Shown here one piece after another: positions 37,436 to 49,700 of a stretch of DNA of 64,000 nt. Positions within the stretch are counted from its first letter, which is position 1; the number at the start of each line of letters is the position of its first letter. Below the pieces are notes generated by a model. The model was given only the letters and a program-made list of their open reading frames with translations, was not told where the DNA came from and did not search any database. Source of the DNA: Rhynochetos jubatus (lineage: Eukaryota > Chordata > Aves > Eurypygiformes > Rhynochetidae); contig CM050652.1 of NCBI GenBank assembly GCA_027574665.1, positions 9,032,589-9,096,588 of the forward strand, read 5' to 3'. The position numbers and the translations under genes were made by a program.

Positions 37436-37946
37436 CCCTGGAGTTGAGACTCCACCTGGAGTACTGTGTCCAGCTGTGGAGCCCTCAATATAAGAAGGAT
37501 ATAGACTGGTCAGAACGAGTCCAGAGGAGGTCCATGAAGATGCTCAGAGGGCTGGAGCACCTCTGCTATGAAGAAAGGCTGAGAGAAATGGGAAGGTTCC
37601 AGGGAGACCAGAGGGGGCCTACAAGGAAGCTGGGGGGTGTGTGTGTGGGTGTGTGTGTCTTATTACAAGGGCCTGTAGTGACAGGATAAGGTGGAATGGG
37701 TTTAAATTGAAAGTGGGGAGATTTAGTTTAGGTGTCAAGAAGAAGTTCTTCATGGAGAGTGTGCTGAGGCACTGGCACAGGTTGCCCAGAGAAGCTGTGG
37801 ATGTCCCATCCCTGGCTGTCTTCAGGGCCAGGCTGGATGAGGCTTTGAGCAATCTGGTCCCTGCCCATGGCAGGGGGGTTGAAATTGGATGATCTTTAAG
37901 GTCCCTTCAACCCAAACCATTCTATGATTCTGTGATTCTATGATCC
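37436..37946 (+). mobile_element. CR1 LINE fragment with internal GT tract
   Basis: This is a plus-strand CR1 3' fragment. The left part encodes LRLHLEYCVQLWSPQYKKDI and RSMKMLRGLEHLCYEERLRE (about 37439-37590). After a GT-rich tract (37635-37660) come GFKLKVGRFSLGVKKKFF and RHWHRLPREAVDVPSLAVF (about 37700-37830). The 3' UTR with CCCATGGCAGGGGGGTTG follows, ending CATTCTATGATTCTGTGATTCTATGA. The copy lacks the ORF2 stretch normally found between the ELGLFSLEKRRLRGDLI region and the RTRGNG region; the GT tract sits near that gap. Frame changes make it inactive. Confidence 0.93.
37635..37660. repeat. GT-rich microsatellite inside CR1
   Basis: GTGTGTGTGTGGGTGTGTGT interrupts ORF2-derived sequence of the CR1 copy. 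It is not part of the CR1 consensus as I know it, so it arose in or after insertion. Interrupted GT tracts of this size may be length-polymorphic. Confidence 0.9.
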
Positions 37947-38410
37947 CAGCCAGGTTGCTTGTGTCTGAATGTAGGAGAAAATGAGATTAGATAAATCTCT
38001 TTCTTACTTCATTTGTACTTGTTTTGTCTTCCTCCACAAGCCAGATTGAGTATCTATCTTATAACAACGACTTGGAAATGGAAAAGTAAAACAGAATACA
38101 ATGCATTACTTGATGAGGATACTTCTACAGCCGACCTCTTCCAGAATACGGTGCTTGGCACGCGAGGTCTGTGTTCAGACAAGGACTATGAGCTGCATGA
38201 TAAGAAATTTCCTCCAACAAAGATTTTTTCTCTTCCAGTCTGCCAGATGCTATTTGTGCATTTCCCTGCATCATTGTGAGCCTTAATCACTTAGGACAAT
38301 GCTTGCACAACCATTAGTGGAAAAGGTTAAGGGTCTTAATGTGCCTCAAGCACTTTAAAAAAGGAAAGGTTCAGTGACTGAACAATATTATCTTACAGGC
38401 TAAAGACTTC

Positions 38411-38430
38411 TTTTTTTTTTTTTTTTTTTT
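38411..38430. repeat. T20 homopolymer
   Basis: Twenty consecutive T make this the longest homopolymer in the window. It could be the reverse complement of a retroposed poly-A tail, but the sequence to its right (the would-be body) matches nothing I know. Confidence 0.92.
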
Positions 38431-41400
38431 CTGCTTAATCTATATAAGTAGATGTGCTTTTACTGTAATGAACCCCAGTAAACATGTCATTGATAATATT
38501 TTGCAATTATAGAACAATTTAGAAATATTCTATTTCCAGTAGAAATAATAGATAGGAATGTTGCTTCTACAGCATCCATGCAGAGGACTTTTACAATCCT
38601 TTTCTTCTATCAGACTGACTAATGGAACAATTTTTTTCTACAATGGTTTTGGATATGAGTAGAGCTTGGAGTAATAGGAATTTGGATGTATGTGGCTAGG
38701 CTGTTTCAGCTTCTTCAGAATTAATAAAACATTTGGATCTTATCTGTTCAGGGATGTTAGGAATGCTTTCACAGTTACATAAACAGAGAGTAAATAATTT
38801 GATTAAAAGATCTTTGAGATTGAGGAAATTCAAGGAACTTATGTCTAATTATGAAAGAAATAGTGGTCTATGTCACTGATATTTCTGGCTTCAGGTTTAG
38901 TAGCATTGAAATCTCACACTCTCCCTGTGTTTCTATTTTGTTTAAAAAGAATGAAAATCTGATATTCTAATACTGTTGTGGCAGACTTTACAATATGCCA
39001 TAGAACTTTTTTCTCTGAAGTGCCAATTTAGATACAATATTGCACACCCTAAATTAACTAGTTCCAATAACAAGATCAGTGTAGCCAACTTGAAGTTAGC
39101 TTAACACACAGAGTAAATCCTCAGGGGGCTGGTGTTAAGATACCACAGATACTCTACCATTGACACTGAAAATACTTCCAGTAAGTCCAGAAAGTAGTCA
39201 TACATTTCCATTTCAGCATAGGCACATCCAAAGGGGAGGAGAGCTCAAGTCTGAGGCATGTGGCTGGGGAGGCCTGTGAAGCTTTTGTATGCATTGTGGA
39301 TAAATAGAGTATTTCAGGCTCCAGGATGTCCATTTGGCACTTCTTCAAGAATGCAGAAAACAGGCTTAAATGAAAAATTCAGTGTTCTGAAATAGCTGAA
39401 TTTTTCTTAACAGAAAAAACTAATAATAGACAAAACACTTTCTTGCTTTATTGAAAGCTAAACCCTTAGTCCAACAAAGCATTTCTAAAAGCAACATTTT
39501 GGTTTTTCCATGTGATGTGATCAAGTATAGTTATCATGCATAGTCTGGAAAATACATGCTTCTGACACTGTTTGTCCCAAGATTTGTACATAGCGAAGGC
39601 CTAGTAAAAGCTTGGAAAATAAATCCTTGCTCATTATAACTAGAGCATGGAACAGGCCAATATCTGAGCAGTGAGCTAACAAATGACCCATTGCAGAGTT
39701 ATTTAAATGTTTGGAATAAAAGTGGTAATGCCTCTTCAGGTATTGCCAGTGGTAACTCAGTAGCTTGAATACTCTGTTGCAAGAACAAAACGTTACACAA
39801 GTTAATGAGGAAAGCCTCAACTGTTAAGGTCACACTAATTGATATCTATGTGTAAGCCATTTAACAGTTTGATTTTTCCTTTATTGCAGTTAGCCTAAAT
39901 GTTTTGGACGATAGCATTGATACAGTTTCTCTTTTATGAGTGAGAAAATAACCTACTTGTGGTATGTCCTGATGGCTTTTACAGTTCTGTATTTTTCTGT
40001 ACATTTAGGTTGGTATTTTAGCAATATTAGGCTTTGGCAGCCCAGTCACCCACAGCAGACCATTGCCTCCATACACAATCCTGAAAGCGTGGATCTTCAC
40101 ACAAAGAAAAATCAGTACTTTAATATTCAGTGCTATGAATGAAGAAAACAGTGGGGTTTGCGAGTATCAGCTGTGAGGGGTTTTCTTTAGAGCTGAGCAA
40201 GTGTGAATTTCAGATACAGGGGTAAAAAGATTTACCTTGATCACCTCACATACAGACTGGAATTCCACAGATACTGCAGTCTAGACTCCCTCTGTGCAGT
40301 GACATGTCTGGAAGGTGATTCAAGTCCCTCATTACAATATTGTCCATTAAGTACAGTCCATTAAAAATAAAGTGAGTTTAGGCTGATTACCTCTAATGGA
40401 GATTTCAGACTACAGATAGAAATGTGCATGTTTATAGTGCTATTCTTTAGCATTCCTGTAAAATGAGTACTGCTGTAAGTGTCTTTAAAACGTAAGGGAA
40501 GACAATTTTTCCATAAAGCTTCCCTGAGTGTGGAGGCTCTAGAAAAATTAAATTTACTTTAATATTAAATGTTTTCCATTCACGGAGAGGCAAATAGGAT
40601 TAATGAATACTTACACCTAAAAAACTTGAAGATCTAAGTATTACAGTGTAAACTCACATCATCATCTCACTATATATCCCCAGAGTCAACCAAGATTCCC
40701 TACGAGTCACTGGATAAGCATTTCCACTCACTAGGGCTTGTTTTCCTTAAATTAAGATTGTTTCATATGGTCCTCTGAAAACTAGTACAGCAAGCCAACT
40801 TAATACCTTCATGTTTCACTTGCCTGAAACAACCATTCTGTTCTTTTCACTTGGAGCCTTTATTCAGTCAGTGGTGATGGTTAGAGTTTGAATTACAGTT
40901 TTCTGTCTGGTCAAGCTTGTTTTGCTTTCTGATACATGGATAAAACTCCATACAGCCCAATCTAAAATAAACAAAATAAAACAATACCTCAGGTATGCGA
41001 ACAAACAAATAGTAATTGTAGAGGCATTGCATGGGATCTACAGCACTAGCAGGCTTGCTAGGCCAAACACCATTTCAGTTAAAGAGTTGAGAGCTATAGA
41101 CAATTTCTTTTCTTTTTTGTCACCTATAATTTCATGTTCATTTTTATATCATGGACATAAAACCAGCTGCTGTTAAAACACTTAGAAAATTCTTACAATA
41201 AAGCTGATTTGTTCCAGTAAACAACAATTTTACAAGTAGTAATAACTAGTAAGTAGAATAACTTGCTAATAGTAATAAAAAGCAAGTAGAGCAACTCAGA
41301 GCATTTATATAGTAAAATGACGAGATACAAGCCTTTACCAGCGAGCTTTGCTTTGTAACTAGACTAACACAGAACAGGGTATAAGTGATGGAGTTTCAGC

Positions 41401-43139
41401 AAAGAAAAGGTTATTTATCGGAAACATCCGGCTCTACAGTAGGTTTTTGGCTAATACTAGAACAATTTAATATTAAGTCACATTCTCTCTTGTAATTAGA
41501 CAAAGTGATTTCAGAAAATTTCAACTTGTAGCTACTGAGACTACTGAAGCCTGAGCAAAGGTTCAGGAGTTTAGATTTGTCTTTCGAATGGTGATAGCCA
41601 TTCAGGGAAGCAGTGTTAAATTACCCTTCTTCATCACATTGGAGACAAGCAGCACATCGTCTTTCATTTCTTTTCAGATCTTGTTCTTTTGTTAGTCCTA
41701 ATTCATAGGTCTGTGTATGAGGTCCACCATCTAACTGCAGACAGTCTATGATCATGGCTATGTTTGCATTTTTTTTCATGGGCAATCTGTCAGCTGTCAT
41801 CTGTCACATTTCATCATCATTCATTTTTAATTAGAATGTTGAATGATTATCTTAATATTCGCCTTTTACTTTGGATCTTAAAAATCATTGTACTTTATGT
41901 TCTGTACATTTTGTTTCAATTGATTCTAGTGTTCTGGTGACTGTCTGGTTTAAAAAATACACTTCCAAAATACTGAATGGTTAGTCCACAGTTTTGCCAA
42001 TTTGTCTGTATTACTTACATCAAGCAGACAAGCTAGAGAAGCTTGATCATTATGAGATCTTAGACGCCTACTGAGTATTTAAAAGTCTGCATGTATATTC
42101 TTATATTTAGACACATTTTAGACAATCTAAAGCTGCACAGTCATTAATTTTTATTTATGCCAGTCATTTGATATTTCTAAATAACCCTGAAGAGGGACAG
42201 TTTTTCCATCTAACCACATTCAAATACACAGATTCAGGAAAACAGAGCTGAAAGTGTATAGTGTGTTGATATAATTTACCAGCGGACAGCAGTAGCTGAT
42301 AGCAATCCATGCTGATAGCCTAGAGACCAGGTGACCCTTGGTTTTGGCTTTGTGCTTCACAGTCAAAAACATTCCTGAGTGTACTCAGTCCAAAAATGTT
42401 GCATTTTACTGCATAATGACTTTGTTAGACAGCAGTTCCAAATGTAAATCTGTCCAGGCCACCTGATGGGAGGCTGGTCTTAGTTTTGATGGAAGTAATA
42501 ACAGGTGTGGAGAGAGCCCTTTGGCAACAAAATGGGACAGCCCAATTTTTGTGTTAATACAACATGTGTTCTTACTTTCATTTGCATGAAACCTTTTCCA
42601 TTCATGTGCATTTATTCAATTTAAGAGAAATGCTAACATTATATAAAAGTACACAGTGCAGCTTTTGGAAAGCAAAGTGAGTATTTGGGAGACAACTGGT
42701 CACATCAAAGCCGTGTTAGATATATTTTATACCATGGACACTCAATAAAGCCAATGAACAATCTTATTCTTGGAGAAAAACAAGATTTATCCCTCACTTT
42801 CTGATTTTTACAGCTGCATTGGGTGCTTATAAGGGTCAGGATTCTCTCCTTTTTTTACCCCATTCCCCAAAATGGGGTAAAAACCTTTCACTCAGCAAGG
42901 CCACAGAATTCTTGGAAAAAAAGAAAAAGATTTGTTCTTGCTCCTCTCTTTGTTATATTTAGGAACTAAAAGCTCATCTTCGAGCAGTATGGACATGGCA
43001 TGTTTATTTTCTGCCTGATATTGGGCTTTCTGGAAATCTTTAATGTGATTTGAGTGTACTGTATGCCACTTTCTGTCTACCTTGTAGTAGTGCTTGATAT
43101 TTCCAGTCATGTACTTTTGGTGTTTGAACCCTGAAAAGT

Positions 43140-43155
43140 TAATAAATAAATAAAT
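43140..43155. repeat. (AATA)n microsatellite
   Basis: Four AATA-type units in a row (TAATAAATAAATAAATAAA) form a short, probably stable microsatellite. Confidence 0.85.
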
Positions 43156-45059
43156 CAATCAGAAGATATTAAGAGTAAAGGAAATCCAAGCATGGAAGAA
43201 CATTCTGTTTGAATCTAATGTGAAGATGGGAGCTGAATTAAAGGGCCCAAGGAGAAAGCTCGAATCATGTTCAGTTTGCATTTTTCTGTGCTAAGGTGTT
43301 TGGGAACATTTCTGTTTAAGTACGCTTGTTGTAACCTGGAAGAAATTATAGCTGTAATAATAATCTGTGAAAGTCTGAATAAACTAATTATGCTTAGGCA
43401 TGCCTGGGCTGAGGTGTTACCCTAATTTAAGGCAACATTTTGTGGCTTAGACGTGCAATAGTCACAACCCAGTAGGAAATATCGAAGAGACTATTAAGTC
43501 TCCTTCTAGCAGGAAGAACCATGTGTGGTCCTTCATCCTACATGTACTCTCAGTAAAATGCAGAAATGACTGGAAAATAGATACGATTAGTGGAGCAAAA
43601 GCAGCTCAGTACAGTGAATGGCAGCTCATATTTATGGGTCAGCTGTAAATTAGATATGTCCTTACTATAGTTCAGGACTCTTGTCAAAGCCCTGGAAAGG
43701 CAAATTGTGAATGGAGAATTAATATAGAGTGTCTGGGAAACAGCCAGTTGCCAAAACAGTTGTCTTCTCAAGAAATTAAAGACAAAGACTTAAAATGTTT
43801 TGGTAACTACTTTGGACAAACAACTTCTTATCATATGTTATCCTATTTATTTTATTGTTGTCCATTTCTAAGTCCTCCTTCAAAAAAAAAGGCTTATTTT
43901 TTGCCTTGATTGCAGAACTGAAGTTTAGTTTATTGAGTACCTAGAGAGTTTACTATAATTTTACCAAGATCCTCACTGCGGGATATAATTGGGTTTTATT
44001 AATGAACCCTAGAAACTTAACGTGGCCTAACTGCCTGGCTGAAGGATTACATGTACAGCATTTTATTTACTCTTTTCAACTCAACCTGAGAAATATTTTG
44101 CAGCTGCCCACGGCCTTTCAGTGGAAGACAATCATTGCACCAGCAATGACTAGGAAGAGGGTCTCAGTTGCTGTAAATTCACCAATCCTCAGTGAGCAAC
44201 ACTGATTAATCCTAGATGAGTATGTGACTATGTGCCACCAAGTTCATCACTGTATTCGCGGAAGCTGTGTTCATAGTGTTGCAGATCTGGGATGGAAAAT
44301 TAGGGTTCACGTTTCTGTTTAGAGTGACACATTCACATCTGCAGTGGCCATGTGTGCTACATACCTTAAAATCAACAGCTGACTTATCTAACCTGGCAAG
44401 AATAAAGCAAAACAAAACAATAAACCCCCAAAACACTCTTGTGAAATGCAGGAAGATTAGAAATGAGTCAGTATGCCCTTTGTATCTGTCATATCTTGCT
44501 GACTATTTTGCATTCCTATGCTATTGTAGCAGTTTCTGAGTATGAAATTTCCTTTCCAGTGGTGTGTGGTGGGAAGTTACAAATCAGACCTATAGAAAAA
44601 TACACACTGGTATGGGGCAGTATGCTGTGTGGATGAGAAAATGTCTCTATTCACAGCAAAAGAAGGAACTGTTTTCATTAGAGCTGTCAGTGACTCCACT
44701 ATCCCACCCAAAATATTAGATAATGGCCTGTAGGAAAGAATTTTATGCTGGCAATCAGCAGAAGTAACATTAATAGGTCTCTTCTACCTCCATTTTTTTA
44801 ATGCTTTCAACACAAACGTGGTCTATCTAGTGGGTTTCTGGGGACTTAACTGAAATGTGGCCATTTCACTCACATTCTAATAAAAACACATCCGACTGAG
44901 CATGTTCTTTTTCCCACGTGTAAAACAAAAGTGGCTTAAGAGAATTTCTGCTCTAAGTAGTTAAATGTCTGAGCACATACTTTGTTCCTACTCTGTGTGA
45001 CACTTTAATTTGCATTTTGGTTTCCCTTCTCATTTGAAAATTCTCTTGCAAGTGTGGGG

Positions 45060-46230
45060 AGACGGTGCTCTGATGATTAAACACAGATTTTAGTGGCACG
45101 CTGTATTAACAATGTTTCTGTTTCTGCCAAATGTTGTTGGCGCTTTGGGATTCTTCAGTGTGTACCAAGAGCTGGCACATCTTCCTGCATTTGTTCTGGC
45201 ACTTTTCAGTCCCTACAGTGAAGCAGCACAGGCACTAGAAGAGTAACCCAACAAATCGCCCCAGGGGTAGAAATGCCTGACTTCAGTAATGCAGCTAGCA
45301 TACTTAACTGTCCTGGAAAATAGGAAATGGAAAAGTAGAACACAATTTCGCAAAAGATGCTATTAAAAAAAAATAAAAAGGAAAAGTTTGAATTGAGCTC
45401 AGTTGTAAGGCTAGTGTGAGCCTGAGCAAGTAGCAGTGCATAGCTGCTCCAGTGCATAGCTGCTCCCGGGGCAGTGCAGGAATTAAACCATGGTCCACAT
45501 TTTCCCAAAGAGCATAAAAATGATTGATGCCAGCCAGCTCTCGTACTGTCATTATTTTCTCCTTAGTGTTAGCTATTAGAGATAGAGCAGCCTGCCATCC
45601 ATTCCCTGACGAAGAGGGAGGCAAATTGTAACCTTCCTTCATCGCAAAGTCTGAACAGCTTCCAGAAATGCAAGTAACCCCTTGAGGGACACCTGCCCAT
45701 GCCCTCCTGCCCAGGAGAGCAAGAGTGATCTGTGCCCATCAAATGTGAGAGAGCAGCACACAAAGGCTTCGAGGCAGAAACTCACGCTTAAAGCTGAAAA
45801 TGTAACTGCTTCCCAACCACGAACCCAAATTTGCACAAAATACCCCCAAGAAGCATTGTGGGAAGCCTGACAGAGCACCAGGTTGTCATCTGAAGCCAGA
45901 GTTTCAAATGCGAAAGCTGAAGTCTGTGCTGTGATCTGCAGTGTGTAATGGGGAAATCTCCGAACTGCAAGCAATTTAATCACGGTTGGGTATCAACCCA
46001 CAGAGAGCTCCCTTTCACAGAAAAGAGGCAGCTCATGTACTGAAAGCAGCTCCGTTAAGCCAGCTTGGCCTCACTCTCCTGAGGAAACCAAACACTTTCC
46101 AGCTCTGTTCCCAGACTGATCCTGAACGCACAGAGCAGTTGCAACTAAGTCAAGTTGCCACCCTACCTGCAATATGGGAACTACGGTTCTTGCTTAAAGT
46201 TCTCGGAGATCTGCAGCTAACTGTGAATGA
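45060..46230. other. CpG-enriched non-coding zone
   Basis: By eye this zone holds about nineteen CpG dinucleotides, against one in the 1 kb at 26041-27041. GC content is also moderately above the surroundings, but not to the level of a classical CpG island. Open frames accumulate on both strands (for example 45639-45983 minus, 114 codons; 45304-45642 minus, 112 codons; 45986-46234 plus, 82 codons). None has recognisable similarity, and frames on both strands argue for composition and not for coding. It may be a regulatory element kept unmethylated or a non-coding first exon. Neither is shown. Confidence 0.35.
45434..45465. repeat. Perfect two-copy tandem repeat, 16-bp unit
   Basis: CAGTGCATAGCTGCTC occurs at 45434-45449 and again immediately at 45450-45465 without mismatch. 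The unit contains AGC...GCT, so each copy can form a small stem. Perfect identity suggests a recent duplication or constraint. Confidence 0.93.
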
Positions 46231-46688
46231 TTGATTTACTTGTTCACTGCTCAAAAGCAGTCTTTCTTCCATTTCAAAACAAAATATTTTCTCTCAGGTC
46301 AGCAAGTCATTTTTTGGCTCTATCCCAAATAAAATTCTTTTTGGAAGATATTCATTATTTATTTTCACTTATTCAAACACATGAAACATCTTATTGAAAC
46401 TTTTCCAGCTCATCAACATTCAATTATTTTTTAAAAATAAATGTAATTTATCTGAGGAGTCACTTTTTAATACAATTTTTCCATAGAAAGCAGTTTATTT
46501 CCTTATAAATGACAGGTGATACTTTCTTTCTACACTGTTGCTTTCCTGTGCTCTTGGAAAACACAGAATAACAGTTAAAAAATTACAGGGGATTTATTTA
46601 CACTGAGTGGTGCATTCATCAGTGAGGTGGCAATAGCCACTCTGGTATTCATTGCAAATACAAGAGCTTAAACAAATTCCCAAACAGG

Positions 46689-46722
46689 CAGCTGTGCTGC
46701 TTACTGTGACCAGCTGTGCTGC
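46689..46722. repeat. Direct repeat CAGCTGTGCTGC, 22-bp spacing
   Basis: The 12-mer occurs at 46689-46700 and 46711-46722 without mismatch, just before two perfect hairpins. Each copy contains CAGCTG, an E-box. Confidence 0.88.
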
Positions 46723-46729
46723 CCACCAC

Positions 46730-46775
46730 TATTGTAAAGATCCTTTACAATACTCGTGTAACAGCAAACTGTTAC
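46730..46775. repeat. Two adjacent perfect hairpins
   Basis: Hairpin one: TATTGTAAAG (46730-46739), loop ATC, CTTTACAATA (46743-46752), ten paired bases. Hairpin two: GTAACAG (46758-46764), loop CAAA, CTGTTAC (46769-46775), seven paired bases. Both are uninterrupted. No polymerase III promoter or known small RNA is visible. They may be chance or palindromic protein-binding sites. Confidence 0.75.
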
Positions 46776-49700
46776 AAACTGCATGTAATGTAAACGTTCC
46801 CTGACCAAATGAATAATCTTCCATTATACTTCAAAAGCACTATTAAGGGTGAGGATTTGCATATTTAAAAATATTATATGCTTAATTTGTCTTTTAAATT
46901 ACTTCAAACATTCAGTGCATCGGTAATGACACTTTTGACTGCTTTTTGCGATCTTGCTGAATTAATCCTGACAGCTACATCAGTGTAATAAATCATAGAT
47001 TAGTTAGTTGGAGTATTGAATCTGCATTTAGTTGTCATGACTGCAGCTGAACACTTTTCAAACATTCAAGCCTTTCTGCCACCTCAACACCTTTTCAGAA
47101 AAGCAACCTTTCAGTGTTCTCCAGACATTAGCCATCAAAGCAAAGATGGTTACCATAATGTGGGGAATCACTGAAGCATCAATCAGGAAGCCTTTTTTCC
47201 CCTTTATTTACTTGTTACCTAGGAAGAAACCCCACTGGTTTTATGTTATTGATTCTTCCTTGATTGTTATCTCGATAAACATATTACGCACTAATGCTCT
47301 GTAGAGTCGTGCCATTCCTGCTGTTCATAATTTCCAGTTCTATTAAAAAGATACTGTCAGTTTGTTTCAAACTCACCATGTGTTTCAATTTAAAACTGAA
47401 ATTATCTCACACAGATGCCAAACTTCTTGTTGCCACCCTAGGGACTGTGCGAATTGGCATACACGATTTTTTTCTCCCATTGTAACCTCTCCAGCTTGTG
47501 TGTTCCCTCCGAGTAGCCACTTAAATCCCTTCTTCCACCTGCAATATTATTCCCTTTACAGAGAATTGCTTTCACTCCATTGAAATATGTCAAAATCAAC
47601 TTAATGGAGGCCAAAGGAGTCTTCCAAAAAATTTTATTATATTTAGATTTTAGTAACAAGGCAAGACTGTAGATAATCTAAGGTACAATTAAAGCAAATA
47701 TCTTCAGTGTTCAAATAGTCATTTGGACACAAACTCAGCCACCTAAAGAAACTCCTTTGCACTTCGTCATTATTCTGGGAAACATGCCCTGAGACCTGTT
47801 AAACAACCTGGTTCCATGGAGTTAATTCTGCTGGTGTAAAACTGGTGTAGGAGGAAAATCAGACTCAGAATTTTCAGTTTTTCCAGCTGTTAAGTGCCTT
47901 TGACCTAATTTCCTTTTTGCTATTAATACTGAAAAATGTCACTTCCCTGACCTTTTTTCCCCTTTTTCCATTTGGATAATGAAATACAGAAGGGTAGGAC
48001 ACATGGCAACATTACAGAAATGAAATTGTATTAGCACTGCCTTCAGTTTCCCAATCCTGAGGACCATGTTTCACTACCTAGTTTCTATATATCTGCTAAA
48101 ATTATTTCTGTAAATAACATTTTTTTTTCTTTTTTTAAACATTGTAATATGGGAACACTTATCTACTTTCAAAAATTGCTCACTCAATAGATTTCTCACT
48201 CATGAAAACTCTTTAGCAACTTGACTGACTTCCAGGAAAATGAAGGAAGGATGTATCAGGATTGGGGCACACCTAAACTAGAGGTTTGCTTTCTACAGAT
48301 CAGTTAAAAGAGGGGTGATTTTTTACTTACATCTGAGATCCTACCTATGGTGCTGATGATATGGTGTGGTAGTAGCACAGGTGTTTGACTTCTGCTTCAT
48401 TGAAACATAAGCACCGTTTCCCTCCTTCTCAGGCCAATTATCTCATTTACTTTCCATTTCAAACCCTACCAATTGAATTTACTTGAAAGAAAATAATCCT
48501 ACATTAAAGGACATCCCTGTTAGTATAGGCTATTCTGTGTAAAGCAATCCAAAACCTGAATCCTTAAATTATAATCTTGGCATTTCAGCTCTTTGGTTTC
48601 AGACGCTCAAGAGAATTATATAAACATTATTTTCTTTTTGAGGTGGAAACATTAATTTCTATCAGGATGTGGCAACATAATATACAGTGCATGTCAGGGA
48701 ATTTTAGAGAAATTTGTGAAAAACCTCTTATTTGGGTCAGTAGGTATTGGGATGTTCTGATGCTCAGTTTTCATGGTTGCTTGGAATGCTCTGTGGTAGA
48801 GAGTTCTATTATATTTTTTTCTTTTTTCTCATTGCAAACCCATCCTGATGTGTTTTGCAATGTACACTGCCCAGCATTCTTCTGCCGATTTAACATTCTC
48901 TGCTGTTATGCAAACAAGTTGAATAAACTGTAGTAATGGTATGCAGACAAATGTGTTCCTTTCTATAGCAATCGCATAAATCTGTGTGTATTGATACTGG
49001 TGCAGAGGTCTCTGATGATCCTGAAAGAGAGAATTTGGGCAGGATATCAATCTCTTATGATCCTGAAATAATGCCATGGGATCTTTAACTTCCACTTGAA
49101 CAAGCACTAAAGGCAGAGAGATGGAAACTTGGATTAACTTCTTATCCAAGTGACACCTCTCGCAATGTTTTTGACCCTTACTTTAAAGCTGTCACCGGTT
49201 GCCTTGATTTATGGAAGCACTATCCTTTTAAATCCTCCTCCCTCTTATCTCTGCAGGCAGTTTCCTGATTTGCTTTTCTTTCTCTTAGATCATCCATATT
49301 ATTTCTTGACAGGGGCTGTGTGTACAGCCACACTTTCGATGGTACTCACAAAGAAAAATGATTCTATGTTTTCCAGAAGAACAGAAGACATTATGGACAT
49401 TTTTAGTAGTTTCACTGAGAAGACTCCAAGTCTTTTTGTTTCAGGTCACAGACAGAAAAATAATAATAATTTTTAAAAATTCAGAAAAATTTGCTGCAAT
49501 CTCCATTTTATGTTATTCTAGTTTCACAGCTACGATTCCTAGAAAAAACAGAAGTGTATTCTAGTAATAGGATATTATTTCCCTCATTCCAAAGAGCTTT
49601 TGTCAGTAATAAGGAACCTACTAGGCTAACAATGTTAAACCCACAAAAATAAAAGCTGGTCCCGGCCCAATAAGGTAGGTCTGCAAGTAGTAAATGGTCT

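Larger units (their letters stand above)
37947..45059. other. Non-coding stretch, no gene seen
   Basis: About 7 kb in which I recognise no gene, RNA or transposon. Features are a T20 run at 38411-38430, a small AATA repeat at 43140-43155 and an AT-rich low-complexity patch at 41235-41290. Open frames reach 99 codons without recognisable similarity. Confidence 0.6.

Noticed and set aside
38380-38460. T20 run as the tail of a minus-strand SINE or processed pseudogene
   Set aside because: The sequence on its right, where the body should lie, matches no gene or SINE that I recognise.
45639-45983. 114-codon minus-strand frame as a gene or exon
   Set aside because: Overlapped by other frames on both strands and without known similarity; the frames reflect base composition.
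48577-48933. 118-codon plus-strand frame as a gene
   Set aside because: Cysteine- and phenylalanine-rich but with no motif or family resemblance; a frame of this length is expected by chance in 64 kb.
49016-49072. TGATCCTGAAA repeat as a tandem array
   Set aside because: Only about 11 bases match and the intervening sequence is unrelated.
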